From positions 1,922,001 through 1,986,000 of the forward strand of contig JAULSU010000003.1 of assembly GCA_030512335.1 (NCBI GenBank): 64,000 bases of DNA. The letters run 5' to 3'. This document shows positions 45,401 through 56,941 of this stretch, piece by piece. Made by a program: the position numbers and the translations under genes. The notes under the pieces were generated by a model. The model had not been told where the DNA came from and ran no database searches. It saw only the letters and a program-made list of their open reading frames with translations. This stretch comes from Immersiella caudata. Lineage: Eukaryota; Ascomycota; Sordariomycetes; Sordariales; Lasiosphaeriaceae. The stretch's first letter is position 1. Each line of letters starts with the position of its first letter.

Positions 45401-47732
45401 AACGCCCCGGCCGACGGAGTGCAGGGTCAATGTTGTCCGGACGGTTCGTCGCACCAATGATAATGGTTTGGCCTCTGCCATCCATACCATCCATCAACGC
45501 AAGCAATGTTGAGACGATGCTCGCATGGATCTGCTCCTGTTTACTAGACCGCACTGGAGCTAGACCATCGATCTCGTCGAAAAAGATGATGCTTGGTTGA
45601 TTTTTGCGAGCATCCTCAAAGAGCAGGCGAAGCTGCTTCTCGGCTTCTCCCACCCACTTGCTGAGGGCATCGGCTCCCTTGCGCATGTAGAAAGTGACCT
45701 TGCGTCCTCCAGATCCGACCGAGTTCGCTAGGGCTCTGGCAAGAAGCGTTTTACCAGTTCCAGGAGGACCATGGAACAGAACGCCTCGAGGCGGCGTGAC
45801 ATGGAACTTTGCGAAAAGCTCAGGGTACAGAAGAGGAAGCTGCACCATTTCCTTCAGCTGCTCGACATGCCCCTTGAGCCCACCAACATCGTTGAAGTCG
45901 ACAGACATATTCCCGCCCAGGGGATCCGCGTCAGCGTACGCCTTTGGGTTTTTCATCTTGCCAACGTTTGGCGTGACACCCACACCTTCAGCACCCGGGA
46001 CCATGGGATTGAAAAGTCCGAGCGGGGGTGCGGCAGACGTCGGTGTCATTCCGACAGTGCCGCCGACGCCAGAACGATGGACCATCTCGTCGTCACTGCT
46101 GTCCGAGTCTACGCCGCCGGTTGCGCCAGTGCCCCATGGGCCTCCAATCAACGCTCCTCCACCACCGCCTCCACCAAATGGTCCATAGGTAGTATTGAAG
46201 TTTCGCTCCCACACCTGGCTGGCAGCGCCCTTGCCACCTCTGCGACCCTTGGCGGGTGTTTGAGCATCCTCTTCCTCGTCCACCTCAAGTGCAGCAATAT
46301 CGATCGGTTGAATGCTGTAGTTGACAGGCTTGGTGCGTCGCTTCTTGGAGGTGCGGTCTTCCTCGAACAAAATCGAAGGCGATCGCTGGCGACGCCTGGG
46401 CCGGGACCGGGAGCTCTGCCTAAGTTCTTCCAGCTCCTCAGCCATTTCGTCTTTGTCGAGTTCCACTTCTTCGTCACCGGAATCTTCGCGAGAGCGACGG
46501 GTCTTCCTAGAACTTCTACTGCGAGCGCCGCGTCCACGAGCTGGAGTAGAGCTTGAGGAAGCATCGTCGGCAGACTTGCCATTTCGGCCCTGCCTGAGCG
46601 AAGCATCAGAACCGGACATCTCAGCGTCGCCTGACTCTTCGCCAGGCTCGAAATCGCTACTCGGCTCATGTGGAGTTTTGCGACCACGAAGTCCCGCCCT
46701 GCGGGTTAGCCGGCGACCAGTTCCGCCATCCTCAGGTCCAGCTTCAGGCTCTGCCATTTCGGTGGATGCAGGCGCGGCACCACGAGTTGCTCTCGTTCTT
46801 CTGGTAATAGGCGCATCGTCATCATCGTCATCGTCTGCATCTTCAGCAGGCTCAGCGGGAACCTCGGCAGGTTGGTTATCCATTGTTGCGTCTGAGGAGA
46901 CCTTAGCCGCCTCGACTTCCGCAATCTGAGCGGCGTTTGAGTCTTTCGCTGGTTGATTTTCGCCATCGCTGGGTGCGAGCTCATCGGGATCATCGATAGC
47001 CATGTCGACTTCAGTCTTCGGCTCGCTTTCTTGGGTTGCCTCCTCGATGGTGGCAGGAGGTTTCTTGACGCCTTTGGCGCCACGTGTCGCTCGCATCGCC
47101 CGGTTCATCGTTTCTGGACTACGGCTACGAGAAGCACGGGCGGGTTGAGCATGCCGTCCCGAGTTTGACAGTTCCACCAACGCCTCCTCGGTCTCTTCAG
47201 TTCGAGCTCTTGTGGTCCGACGAGTGGGTGGTGGCATTGCGGCTGGCTCATCTTTTCCACGCTTTGGGCGCTGGTTATTACGACCACCGGTCTTGAGAAC
47301 AACGATACGTGAGGGCTTCCTGGCTGGCTTCTCTTCCTCGCTGTGGTCGGATGGCGCGGCTTCAGCTTCATCCGAGTCTTCGCTACTCTCTTTATACGAA
47401 GGATGAACAACGGCCGCTTTCCTCATGCGTCGACCAGTCGATGTTATCGGTAAGTCGTCGTCTTCTTCTTCGTCTTCATCTTCGCCGGCGAAAGAATGCT
47501 CGTCTTCACTGTCGGAGACATCATCATCATCGTCATCTTCAATGTCGGATCCTCGATACTTGGTGCCTCGTGACCGGGACTTGCCGCCACTGGTTCGCCT
47601 TGTCTTGGACGATCGCGACTTCTTGCTCGACTTTGGAGGCCGATCTTCACCGGGGTCGAAGTTTTCGTCCTCCGGGTCCGACGCATTAGGGTCGAACCCT
47701 TCAAGAATGTCCCTCTTTCTTTTCGCGGGCAT
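42488..47732 (-). CDS. yta7: Bromodomain AAA-ATPase, YTA7/ATAD2/Abo1 family
   Basis: Nuclear hexameric ATPase that handles histone H3-H4 and regulates nucleosome density. Two exons, 44757-47732 and 42488-44701, give 1729 residues. The intron 44702-44756 is GTGAGT...TGTATAG with a GCTAAC branch site. A long acidic/basic disordered N-terminus (~1-580) precedes AAA1, which is complete: Walker A GPPGTGKT (~653), Walker B IIFFDEIDG (~720), sensor and arginine finger in GATNRPDNIDPALRRPGRFDRE. AAA2 (~950) is degenerate: its P-loop reads GTQGMGQNY without the lysine, and Walker B reads VLFIPNVEI. The bromodomain-like region lies at ~1140-1275 (LNLLKMRLQPIMDQI, RPIDFYKDINRLYLDA). A Ser/Gln-rich C-terminal tail follows. 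Inactive AAA2 is characteristic of this family. Confidence 0.94.
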
Positions 47733-49264
47733 TGTTGCTCACTCTGTCGAGACAGGAACGCGATCGACTCGCAGCTTGGTGGTTGAATGCACGACTGGCG
47801 AGACGGGGCGAGGGGGATCGGGTTTGACGTTGTGTGCGAACGCCACTGTCCTGTATATTCGCGTTCTTTTTGATCAAATGGACGATGATTTGGTGACCAA
47901 ACCGCTCCAGAACCGCGATGGCCAGGGCTGCAACAAGCAGATATGGTGGACAAACGTGGTCGAGGACGAAGATGTCCAATTTGGGGTCGAGTGAAGATGG
48001 AGTCGCGAGAATGAGGGTAGTCGACTGGAAAGGAGAAGGAAGTATGATGGTAAGGTTATTTCATCGGAATGAAAAAAAGCGAAAGGATTCGGAATCGGGG
48101 CGCGTTGCCTCTTGACTGATGGGCGAGTGAAGTTTCGCTCAATGGTGGACCAGCAAAACCAAACTGCCAAAATGGAGGTGAGCGAGCAATAGCCAGTCGC
48201 AAGTCCCAAATCCTGTCGCGCGTCCATTGCGCGGGACCTTCTCAATAAGGAACACACTAGCCAATCAAACTGTCAAAACACAGTGACGGCTCCACTTAAT
48301 CTGGCCCAAGCTCGCGTAGGCACCAGCCCCGTTCATGAATCACCTCAGCAAAATCGCCATCTGGTCTGCTTCAACCTTGCGATCAATTGACGCGTCGCAA
48401 AGACAAATTTGCGCATTGATGCTTCACAATAGTAAAATCCATTGATTTATTGCCTGAATTGTGTAGACCCGGGCACCCAGCTGCTGTGCATCATATTTTC
48501 ACGTGACTTTCATCTTCGCGCAAGTTGCAATTCCCACAGGCGCAAATCGCAAATTCATCTTCAAAACGCGCCGAAAAGACATCACGAAGGTGGTTTTCGA
48601 GAGATGGTGGCGTCATAGCCTGCGATCGATTGACGTGGGAGTTCGAACCGTTTGTGGGGATTTTTCCACGTGGGCAGGGGTTATGATGCGGCTCAAACTA
48701 GCTGCCCGCTCAACGGAGCAAGGGGGACGAGAATCAACCAAGAACGAGCCGAAAGCCAGGAGGAACCGAGATCTCGGCCCAGTCCTATGGGAGCCTGGGA
48801 CTGGCCCGAGTCGGCTTCCGTCGAATTGCTCTCTGGTCTGGCAGGTTGGCCGAAGAGGAGTAACCCTGGGTGGGCCTTCTGTTTTGTGTCCCGCCAGAAT
48901 GCGTTGGCTGTCTCCCCACTCTTCAAGAGTCGGATCCTGGCACTCTCTTCAACAGCTCTCAACGGGACAACTTGGGTCGGGGGTGGCCGCTTGGCTAGGT
49001 CTTTGCCCAACCCCCCCCAGCTCGTGTTTCATTGCAACGCAGAATCAAAGCTTGCTCTTGGAGGTGTATCATTTGTTTATCTGAACTGCTTGGTGAGACA
49101 GCATGAAGGTCACTTATTGGTCGTGATGATGACTTCCTGCGGGAGACCCTGATCAATCCCAAAGCAGGCTATTGAACTACCATCACCACCATCCACTCTT
49201 CCGTCACAACAAAAAATAATGCTCCAACGCTCATACAGTCTTGATATGACATAAACCGGATCAA
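47733..49264. other. Intergenic region YTA7 / RPA49, 1.5 kb
   Basis: This region holds the YTA7 promoter and the 3' flank of RPA49. Frames on either strand (for example 48503-49084 plus) have no domain. Nothing was recognised. Confidence 0.6.
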
Positions 49265-50676
49265 TCACTTTCGTTGCCGAGCCTGCCGGACTTTCGGAAA
49301 TTGCAGCGGCAGGGCCAACCTCGCGATGTGGTCAATCTTGTCGCCCTTCTTCGACTGTGTCATCCTTGCTCCAATCTCCATGAAGTACTGGGCTATTTGC
49401 TTCTGCTCCAGCTTCAGGTCTTCCCTCAGGTCGAGTGTGTTGACCTCAAAGTTGTCAATGATGCTCGCGAACACGCAGCAGTGCGTCATGAGCAGATCGA
49501 TGTGAGTTTTGCGCATTACTCCATTGTCTGAGAACTTCCGGCGAATGTTCTCCATGACCAAGTCTGGTACAGCGCCCGCGACACTCTTCAGTTGGTCTCT
49601 CCTGCCAATGGCCCTCGTCCCGCGGTCCCTTCCTGGCCTTGTGGTGGCCCAGAAAACGAGGACCGTCAACAGATAGCGCATGACACGCAACCGCTCCAGG
49701 GCGTTCTCGTTATGGGCCACGCGACTGATACGATTGGCGACAAAGCGAGACGGAACGCTAATAGCTTCCTGTGCCTTGACCTTCTCCTGCCAGTCTAGCA
49801 CTGGTATAGACTTGAGGACCTCGGCACCGATAATCTGGGCGGGAATGTAGACATCCTGGATCTCCTCCGCTTCGTAGTTGCCACGAGGTACTGGCCGTGC
49901 CTGCTCGATCGCAGCGTCCAGCTGTTCGCGCGTCGCCATATTTTCGGTAGTTCCCTTGATGGAATCCATCAGAGCCAAGTCGCCGCTGCCCATGCTCCCA
50001 GGAGCGCCGCCTGACGTGATAGCATTCTCTGTTACTGCGCGGATCGCCTTCTTCGCCTTCTTTGTACCGAAAGCCTGGCCCAACTCGGTTCTCATCTCGA
50101 ATGCCGTCTGCAAAAGTCAGCCCAAAGCCCCAAACCGTGCGAGCGGTATAACGAACCTTCTTCGGCTTCATGGCATCGTCCGACGGCTTTTGCGACCGCA
50201 CTGTGCCTCGTACCACCATCTTTCTCGACTCGACTATTTCGACCTTACCAGTCTTGGGGTCAAATACGCCGAGGAAGTGTCTGACGAGAGGCCGCGAGCC
50301 ATTGGGACGGTCTTCCTGAGCGGTGTAGTCTAGTGATCTGTGCGAGCTGGAATGGAGGAGCATTTCCGATGGCGGGGCATTCTTCTTCCGTTTCTTCGCC
50401 GTCGGGGCGTCGACCTTATCATATGGGTGAAATTCGGCCTCTTTGGTGATCGCAAGGCCCGGCGTGACAGCTGTCCAACTTGTTAGGAACCATTCTTTCC
50501 AAGCGGACAAGGTCAAACTTGCCTACAACTGGCGGCGTAACTTGCGGTTTCAGCAACTTTGAAATCTCGAGACAGTGAGGTCTGCTAGCGTTGGAATTTG
50601 AGTCGGACTTCTTCTTCGTCAACTGCGACGTGCCATCATCGAGGCTTTTTCTTTTCTTTGTTGTGTCCTTCGCCAT
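49265..50676 (-). CDS. rpa49: RNA polymerase I subunit RPA49
   Basis: Forms the TFIIF-like A49/A34.5 module of Pol I in the nucleolus. Three exons, 50523-50676, 50157-50470 and 49265-50107, give 436 residues. Intron 1 (50471-50522) fits only with a GC donor (TAG|GCAAGT), a CCTAAC branch site and GGACAG; it yields PPVVAVTPGLAI, the expected A49 dimerisation-domain start. Intron 2 (50108-50156) is GTTCGT...TTGCAG. Seen in order: Lys-rich N-terminus, the triple-barrel segment (LLHSSSHRSLDYTA, HFLGVFDPKTGKVEI), TAFEMRTELGQAFGTKKAKKAI, and a tandem winged-helix C-terminus ending ALPLQFPKVRQARQRK. No damage is seen. Confidence 0.93.
50471..50522 (-). other. GC-AG intron of RPA49
   Basis: The intron begins GCAAGT on the minus strand and ends ACAG. 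The surrounding GT sites (GTAGGC three bases upstream, GTTACG further up) give the wrong phase. The extended GC-type donor AG|GCAAGT is the classic consensus for this rare class. Confidence 0.75.
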
Positions 50677-51570
50677 TGCTGTTGTTTGGCCAATTCAGCG
50701 ATCCGAGCGACTAGCTATTGCAGGTTGTCCCGGTGGTGAACGGGGTTTAGATGGTGGGCCGCTGCGGAAACTTTTTCTGCCGGCAGTTGGGATTGTCTCT
50801 CTCACCGCCCCCACCTCACCGACCACCACGACCTCCACCACAGCGTCCACTAGCAAAACAGCTCGGGGTTGATTTGCGTAGCGATGCTCTTGGAAGCAAG
50901 GTCAAGTATGATTTATTTACAGCTTCTAACTGCTTAACGGAGACGCGGGACTACAGCTTCGACCTCCATGCCTCCGCCGCATTTGGTGTGTGCTGGACGT
51001 TGCCGCCCAAAGCTCTACCGTACTCAGGACTGGATCATCAGGTCTAGCAGGAAGCTTCACTGGACATCACGCACGAGGGACTCGATGATCAGAGAATCGG
51101 GCCATAGCAGATTCATGACGATGGTATATTGTCATGAGCATTGGGTTGACGTCTTCGCACCGATTCGATACGTCATTACTCGCATAGATTCACGCACAAA
51201 ACACATTTTGAAAGAAAAAAAATGAATGCACCGAAGCGAAGCCGCTTGATTGATTGCTGCAAACTCTAAAATGGTCCCAAGTTTGCATCCAGCTCCTGAT
51301 GATGATCCTCGCAAACACTGCGGCCCATATCAACCTTGCTTGACATGCAACCAGCTTTCCCAATAACCCATCATGTCGTCCGTGCAATGCACACTGCGTT
51401 CCCCTCAAGGTTGTCGCAGGTCTGAAGCTCCCGGGTGTCGAGATGCTCAAGTCGATGACAGATGGCGAGACGAGGAGTTTCTTGTCGACTGCCGAAGACG
51501 GTGACTCGATTCGTCAATGGTCCAAGCTCGAATGTGCTAAGAGCTGGTTGAGGTCGAGATGGCGATGTGT
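50677..51570. other. Intergenic region RPA49 / RPL41, 0.9 kb
   Basis: This region holds the RPA49 promoter and the RPL41 3' UTR on the same strand. Short frames only. Confidence 0.6.
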
Positions 51571-51699
51571 TTATTTGCTAGGGGGGTCAGCGTTGGGCGT
51601 AAAGTGGAAGGGGGGAAGGAAAACTCACGATCTGGCTCTCATCTTTCTTCTCTTGCGCTTGAGACGTCTAACGCGCTTCTTTCTCCACTTGGCTCTCAT
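51571..51699 (-). CDS. rpl41: 60S ribosomal protein eL41 (25 residues)
   Basis: Smallest ribosomal protein, a single basic helix at the subunit interface (bridge eB14). Exon 1 (51629-51699) starts MRAKWRKKRVRRLKRKRR and continues to ...MRAR; exon 2 (51571-51577) supplies the rest of the Ser codon, Lys and TAA. The 51-base intron is GTGAGT...CGCTGACC...CCTAG. The product is 25 residues and differs from the yeast protein at only two positions as far as I can recall it. It is too short for ordinary gene prediction. The last exon of seven bases is notable. The transcript probably extends through a longer leader upstream of 51699. Confidence 0.93.
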
Positions 51700-53082
51700 C
51701 TTGATGCTGATGAAGGTTAGCTTTGGTAGCGGGTGTGGTGGTTGGGAGGGGTTCCTACAATTCTTGATGAGAATCGTGTTGGTTGAAGAGATAAAGCTTG
51801 GGATGCGAATCGGAGAGGGGAACTTTTGTTTCGTACTGCGTAGGGCTAGAGGGCAGGAAGCCCTGTGGGGTAATCACCTGATGGAGCTTTGACCCATGTG
51901 CGAAAAGCTGCGGCCAAAGCGCTGACACCGTGCACCTCTCAAGCCCAAGCCCGGACCCATATCAACATCAAACAGCGAGGCCTTCCAGAACAAACAGAAC
52001 CTGTTGACTCATTGAGCGGCAAGCCCTTCAACAATGCCAGAGAGCCATATCCTGCATTTTTCAATGCATAAAAGCAATATCCCCATGCCCTCTGCCGAGG
52101 AACGTAGGCATCAATCTGGGTAGGGCGGCAGCTTCTCAGATTGAAAATGCATCAACGGATGGCCTTTCAACAGGAGGCAAGGTGTCGATCAGGTCATCAA
52201 AGGCGTGGTTTTGTATTGCTAGACGCCTTGGATGCATTTCCAGAGGCCTCAGTTGGATCTTGGCAGGCCTCGTTGGGATTGTAGACGGTATATTTGGTAT
52301 AACAAACCGCCTTGAATACATTTGTCAACGCCCCCTGTGTTGCTTTTAGGGGCTCAGGGACATGCTGTGTTGCCTCAGGAAACGGCGTCGCCTACCAATA
52401 TCTTGAAATAAAGTAGCAAACTTGTACGTGAAAGACGTGTCCAATCAGTTCGTTGGATGCCACATGCCGACGGGAGATAGCAAAGGGTACTTGGGTGGAT
52501 GGATCTGGAGCCCATCACCGCCAAGCCTCAACCCTTCCATGCGACCAACGTGGATTTCATCCCGTCCTCAACTTGCCACCTAAACCAGAAAGATGACAAT
52601 TTAGTGGCCGAAGACTGGTTCCTACTCAGCTCTGGAAAGCTGTGTTGGGGTCTTGTGTTCCAACGGGTGCCACCTTCGCTACATTCTAAGAAGATCCACC
52701 TCATAAGTGCCACTGCAAGTGAAAGACCAGCAAGCAACCTGTGTGATGGCATGATCCCCATCAAAGGCCCGCCGATCATCCTATGCCAAAGCCATGGATG
52801 TTTCACCCAGGCGGGTACCAGATAGGACGCTCCTGCCCTCAATCTGCAGAACGAGGACTTCATGACTTCCAGGTTTTATCGATTAAAACGACGACCATTC
52901 CACACCGTCCGTGTTTACTGGAAAGAATCGCCCTCGTACTTACCTTGCCGGAACTCGACAGCTGTTCGTAGAAAACAAAACAGCCTGAGGATGAAATTTC
53001 GACCCAGCACCGGCACGCCCTTCTCGTAATCTTACAGAACACTATGCTCTGACATCACGAATGACGCTTTCGGACATGTACA
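51700..53082. other. Intergenic region upstream of RPL41, 1.4 kb
   Basis: It begins with the presumed RPL41 leader and promoter. At 52224 and 52307 a short imperfect direct repeat occurs (CGCCTTGGATGCATTT and CGCCTTGAATACATTT), differing only by G/A. No gene was seen before the kinase pseudogene. Confidence 0.5.
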
Positions 53083-55342
53083 TTGGGCACCTATCCTGTA
53101 CAGCATATTCCCACCGAGTGTCATGGATTCAAACATCTTGCTTCTCGCCGAGAGTTATGTTGGGGATCTGAGCGTCACTCCTCTAACAACAGGTGGGAAC
53201 CCACGTCGTTCCGCTCCTCATTCACCTACCCAGATCGATTCCCGCGTATAATATTCCTGGGGAGTCTGAAAACCCGCAATCCAGAGACCTACCAGGTGGT
53301 CACCGACAAAACTATCAAGGTTGGCCGCGACCCGGATGAGAATACCATCATCAACCACCCACAGATTTCGAGAAATCATCTAGAGTCCTACTCCATCACA
53401 GTAGACCAAGAGAGTCGCCACGGCCCTCTCATCTTTGTGCGCGACCGGCGATCGAATAGCGGCACATACGTCAACGACAGACTTATCGGTAATGCCTCGA
53501 AGGTGTCCCCGGGGAGACTTCTCGACAATGGCGATGTGGTCACCATTTCGAGGCCAGCTATCACAAGGCTCCGTTTCATCCAGGGCCCAGAATCGTCACC
53601 CTCTAGGTTGAACAACTTACAACGCCGAGAATCAGAGGTAGGCACCCGGGTTCAAACTACAATCCTTCCCTAAGCCTATCTTACCTACGGGTAGCTCTTC
53701 AAGGACAAATACGAAATCAGCAATCGCACAATCGGCGATGGCGCACATGCTGTTGTCTACCTGGCCACAGAAAAGAGAACCAGCTGCCAGATCGTTTGTA
53801 AGTGGTCCCAACAATCCGGGCACGGTTATCAGTTTCATCCTCCAGAAATCTGAAGACTTGCCACGGGGGGCCCTAGGGGTGGAATGATGGAATTCTCGTC
53901 TCCAAAGTAAACATCACGGCTGACGTACACATTTAGGCAAGATCCACAACTTGGCGAACAGCTATCATTCAACGCACAGGCTGCGACGAGTTCGGCAGGA
54001 AGCAGTTTTATTGAGCTATCTGGACCACGTAAGACGTGCGGTGACCTTCGTATTTCGGGAAGCTAACAAACCGAAAGCCGAATATCATCTCGATCGTGGC
54101 GGCGTTTCAAACTAGCAATACGATGTCTGTCTCTCCTTCCGGGTATGGCCCGGCCTTCGGTCCCGATTCTAATACCCAATAAGTACATATTTACGGAGCT
54201 GGCGACAGGGGGCGATCTATTCTCTCTGCTCATGAGATACAAGACCTTCATCGAGCTGGAAACACGGTGAATCTTATGGCAAGTTCTCCGTGGTATCTCA
54301 TATATCCATCGAAAGGGTGTCGCACATCGAGGTACGTGCGATTGCTGCTGTCCTTTGCCCCTTTGGTCTTTTTACCCCGTTCTCTCAGGGGGAGAAGGCG
54401 TTACCCCCTCAGACTTCCCAAGACATATCAACATGGTCCCAAAATGGGAGTTGGTGGCTGACATCGTCCACCAGATATCAAGCCAGAGAATATTCTTTGC
54501 GCTATGGCGCCAAGCGCCGCGTGCAGGATTGTTCTCACGGATTTTGGAGCTCCGCCATGACCAGCACTGGAAGGAGAATGAAGTCTGGCGTGGGGACTTC
54601 GTTCTATCGGGCACCGTGAGTAGCTAGAAACCCTATTAATTAATATATAACTGATATCTTCCAGTGAGTGCCGTACCCCTGAGCAAGGTCATAACCTCTC
54701 GGTCGACATTGGGCCGTCGGCATGCTGGTTCTGCAACTATTTTCTGGGTTGTACGAGCTACCTGATATTTACTGTCATACCTTCAGCAATCAAGAAAAGA
54801 TAGACAAATACCTAGACATGGCCTTCGAGGCTGTGTCCTACGACACCCAGATGTCATCAGACTCAATGGATTTCATCTGTGACTGCCTCATCTACAACAG
54901 CAATGATAGACCGGATGCGTAGCAGCAGTTCAAACATCGCTGGCTTCGAGAACCGAAGAAGGACCAACAACCCTTCCGGGACTTGGAGAAGGACGTGATC
55001 GCTTCGTGGTCACCGCGCGGCATCGTACTTCCAGAAGTTGAGGATCTGACCACAAATAAATCCGTTGACTCACCTAGCCAAGATGAAGTCATAACAACTT
55101 CGCGCTATTTTGAAGGGCCTAAAATCCTTCCGCGCGATCTCCAAGTTGCAGCACGCAACACGGACCAATCCTCGCACTCTACTCGCGTGGAGGTGTACGA
55201 CAGCGGCGGGCCATCGCAGCGGACCACTAGAGCGGAGGAAGCGGACTGCGCTATGATGAATGAGCGCGGGGTTTCTCAGAAGAGGGGTGCTGGCTTCACT
55301 GAGGGTATTCTCTCTAAACAACCGAGACACGTTTCATTCTGA
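53083..55342 (+). pseudogene. FHA-domain serine/threonine protein kinase, multiply disrupted
   Basis: A CHK2/Rad53-like domain order is readable but broken. The FHA domain (~53240-53590) is intact with VGRDPDENTIINHPQISRNH and RSNSGTYVND. Kinase pieces follow: GDGAHAVVYLATEK (53695-53797), IHNLANSY...LSYLDH (53937-54028), PNIISIVAAFQ (54078-54125), TELATGGDLFSLL (from 54184), YIHRKGVAHR (to ~54331), IKPENIL and IVLTDFGA (from ~54474), then GTSFYRAP and AVGMLVLQLFSGL, with a C-terminal tail to 55342. Disruptions: no usable donor after 54125, in-frame TGA at 54268-54270, a frameshift near 54552-54557 just after the DFG motif, another near 54711, and TAG at 54920-54922. Several introns still look normal, so decay is recent. 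The true start is not identifiable. Confidence 0.85.
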
Positions 55343-55697
55343 TGTTGTCAAGGAAGGGCATTCAAACTCTACTATCCGTGGCCCCATGTATGAGAAGATT
55401 TGTCTAGGTTGATCGATCTTAGTAGCGCCACACGCACGTTCGAGAGAAAGTGGAGGCCAGATAAGCGTATTGGTGTGCCATACAGCTTAGAATTCAACAA
55501 TCCAGCAGGCCGGACAGGACCATGACCGTTGCCCCAAAGGCTAAATAGGTGAGTAGTCTCAGCCTATATGGTCCCCTTCCAAGCCATCTGAACCTAGCCA
55601 AACAAAGTCAAACCATGCATTGCTGAGTCTTCACACAAGTCTAGGTCGATTCTGTCAAACCCTCGTCATTTTCGTACTTGTACAAACAACTTACTTG
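55343..55697. other. Convergent spacer pseudogene / SDR
   Basis: This 355-base non-coding stretch lies between the pseudogene tail and the SDR stop codon. Nothing was recognised. Confidence 0.6.
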
Positions 55698-56941
55698 TCA
55701 AATCTTCGAAGTCCTCTCTTTCGCACTATCATGTCTCATCCCCTCATCGTCCTGCTCCTTCACCCTTAGATCTGGCAGCTCCACTGGCATAATCCTCCTT
55801 GGCTCCGACCCAGGGATCACCGAATACTTTGAGAAGTCCGTCACATCCCCATGTTTCCTCAGGAAATCCTCATCCAGCAACAGCTCCCCATTCACCATGT
55901 TCGCGGGTGCCTTCAGCATGGCAAAAATAGCATCGCTGAATATCGCCGGTGTCCTCAGATCCCTTGCAAAATTTGGATCCTTTTTCGTAAACTTGGTAAC
56001 AAGTGTTAGCAGTGAGCTTTCATTCTAGGGTATTTTTTTTTTTTTTTTGGCGATATCTCAAGAGGCGATGTCTCAAAAGGTGATGAGACAACAGGGTAAG
56101 GTAATAAGGACAAAAGGGGCAGAAAACAGCTGTAGTCGGACATACCTGCTTCGTCGCCGCCGACTCAATCGACTTTTTCCCCTTTCATATTAGCATCACC
56201 TCCCCCAAAATACCCCCCCAGAAGGGGAGTAGACACATATAAACTCACCACAGCAGGCCAAATACTGCTGATCGCCATATCCCTCCGTCCCTCCCTCTCC
56301 AAATCCATCGCCAACCCCTTAGTCAAGACGCTCATAGCCACCTTGGTCATCGCGTAGGCGGTCTTGCCCCTGAAAAAACGGCTGTAGATGGGCGGGCTCA
56401 CGACGATGATTCGCCCGCCATGGGTGCTTCTTTTGAGATATGGCAGGGCATATTGGATGCTGGTGTACAGACCTTCGCTGTTGACGCGGTGCATGAGCTG
56501 ATATCGTTTGAGGGGGGTGTCTTGAATGGAAGCCCACCAGATGGCGCCGGGGTTGTATATTAGTACGTCTAGGGTTTGATGTTTCTAGTTTTCTGTTGTT
56601 AGATGGGGGGTGAGAGAAATGGAGAAGTGAAAAATGGAAAAGGGGGATCCTGCCTCGATGGTTTTGGATACGAGGTCCTGGATGCTGGTGGGATCGGTTG
56701 TGTCGACGGGGATGGCGGTGGCTTGGCCGCCGTTGTTGAGGATTTCGCGCTCCACGGTGGTGATGGTTGATGCGGGAGAGTTGGGATCAGGGGGAAACGG
56801 AGCGGAGGGGTCAATGGGGGCAGAGGACTTGGCAGCTACAACTACGGTGTAGCCGTTGGAGGCGAGGTCGATGGCGACTTGTCGGCCGATGCCACGGGAC
56901 GCGCCGATGACGAGGGCGACGGGCTGGCAAGGGGGAGGCAT
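55698..56941 (-). CDS. Short-chain dehydrogenase, HSDL2-like, with PTS1-type tail
   Basis: NAD(P)-dependent oxidoreductase of unknown substrate. Four exons, 56654-56941, 56249-56584, 56146-56172 and 55698-55991, give 314 residues. Cofactor motif IGASRGIG (13-20), active-site YxxxK in YAMTK, and family stretches DVLIYNPGAIWW, RIIVVSPPIYSRFFRGKTAY and FSKYSVIPGSEPRRIMP are seen. Intron 1 (56585-56653) appears to use a GC donor (GAG|GCAGGA) because no GT gives the right frame and spacing; introns 2 and 3 are GTGAGT and GTATGT. Intron 3 holds a 16-base T-run. The C-terminus is -SKI, a possible PTS1 variant. It is divergent from the kappa-class GST, with 443 bases between start codons. Confidence 0.86.
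56585..56653 (-). other. Probable GC-AG intron of the SDR gene
   Basis: It begins GCAGGA after GAG and ends ACTAG, with CTAAC as branch site. The joined product ...SKTIEKHQTLDVLIYN keeps the spacing usual for this SDR family. The alternative donor GTATCC upstream would delete six residues. Confidence 0.55.

Noticed and set aside
48503..49152. Overlapping plus-strand frames of 160-190 codons
   Set aside because: No domain, competing frames of similar length, and codon use unlike the neighbouring genes.
53083..55342. Reading the FHA kinase as functional with extra introns
   Set aside because: The shift after the DFG motif, the shift before AVGMLV and the TAG at 54920 fall inside conserved or continuous exons without nearby splice signals.
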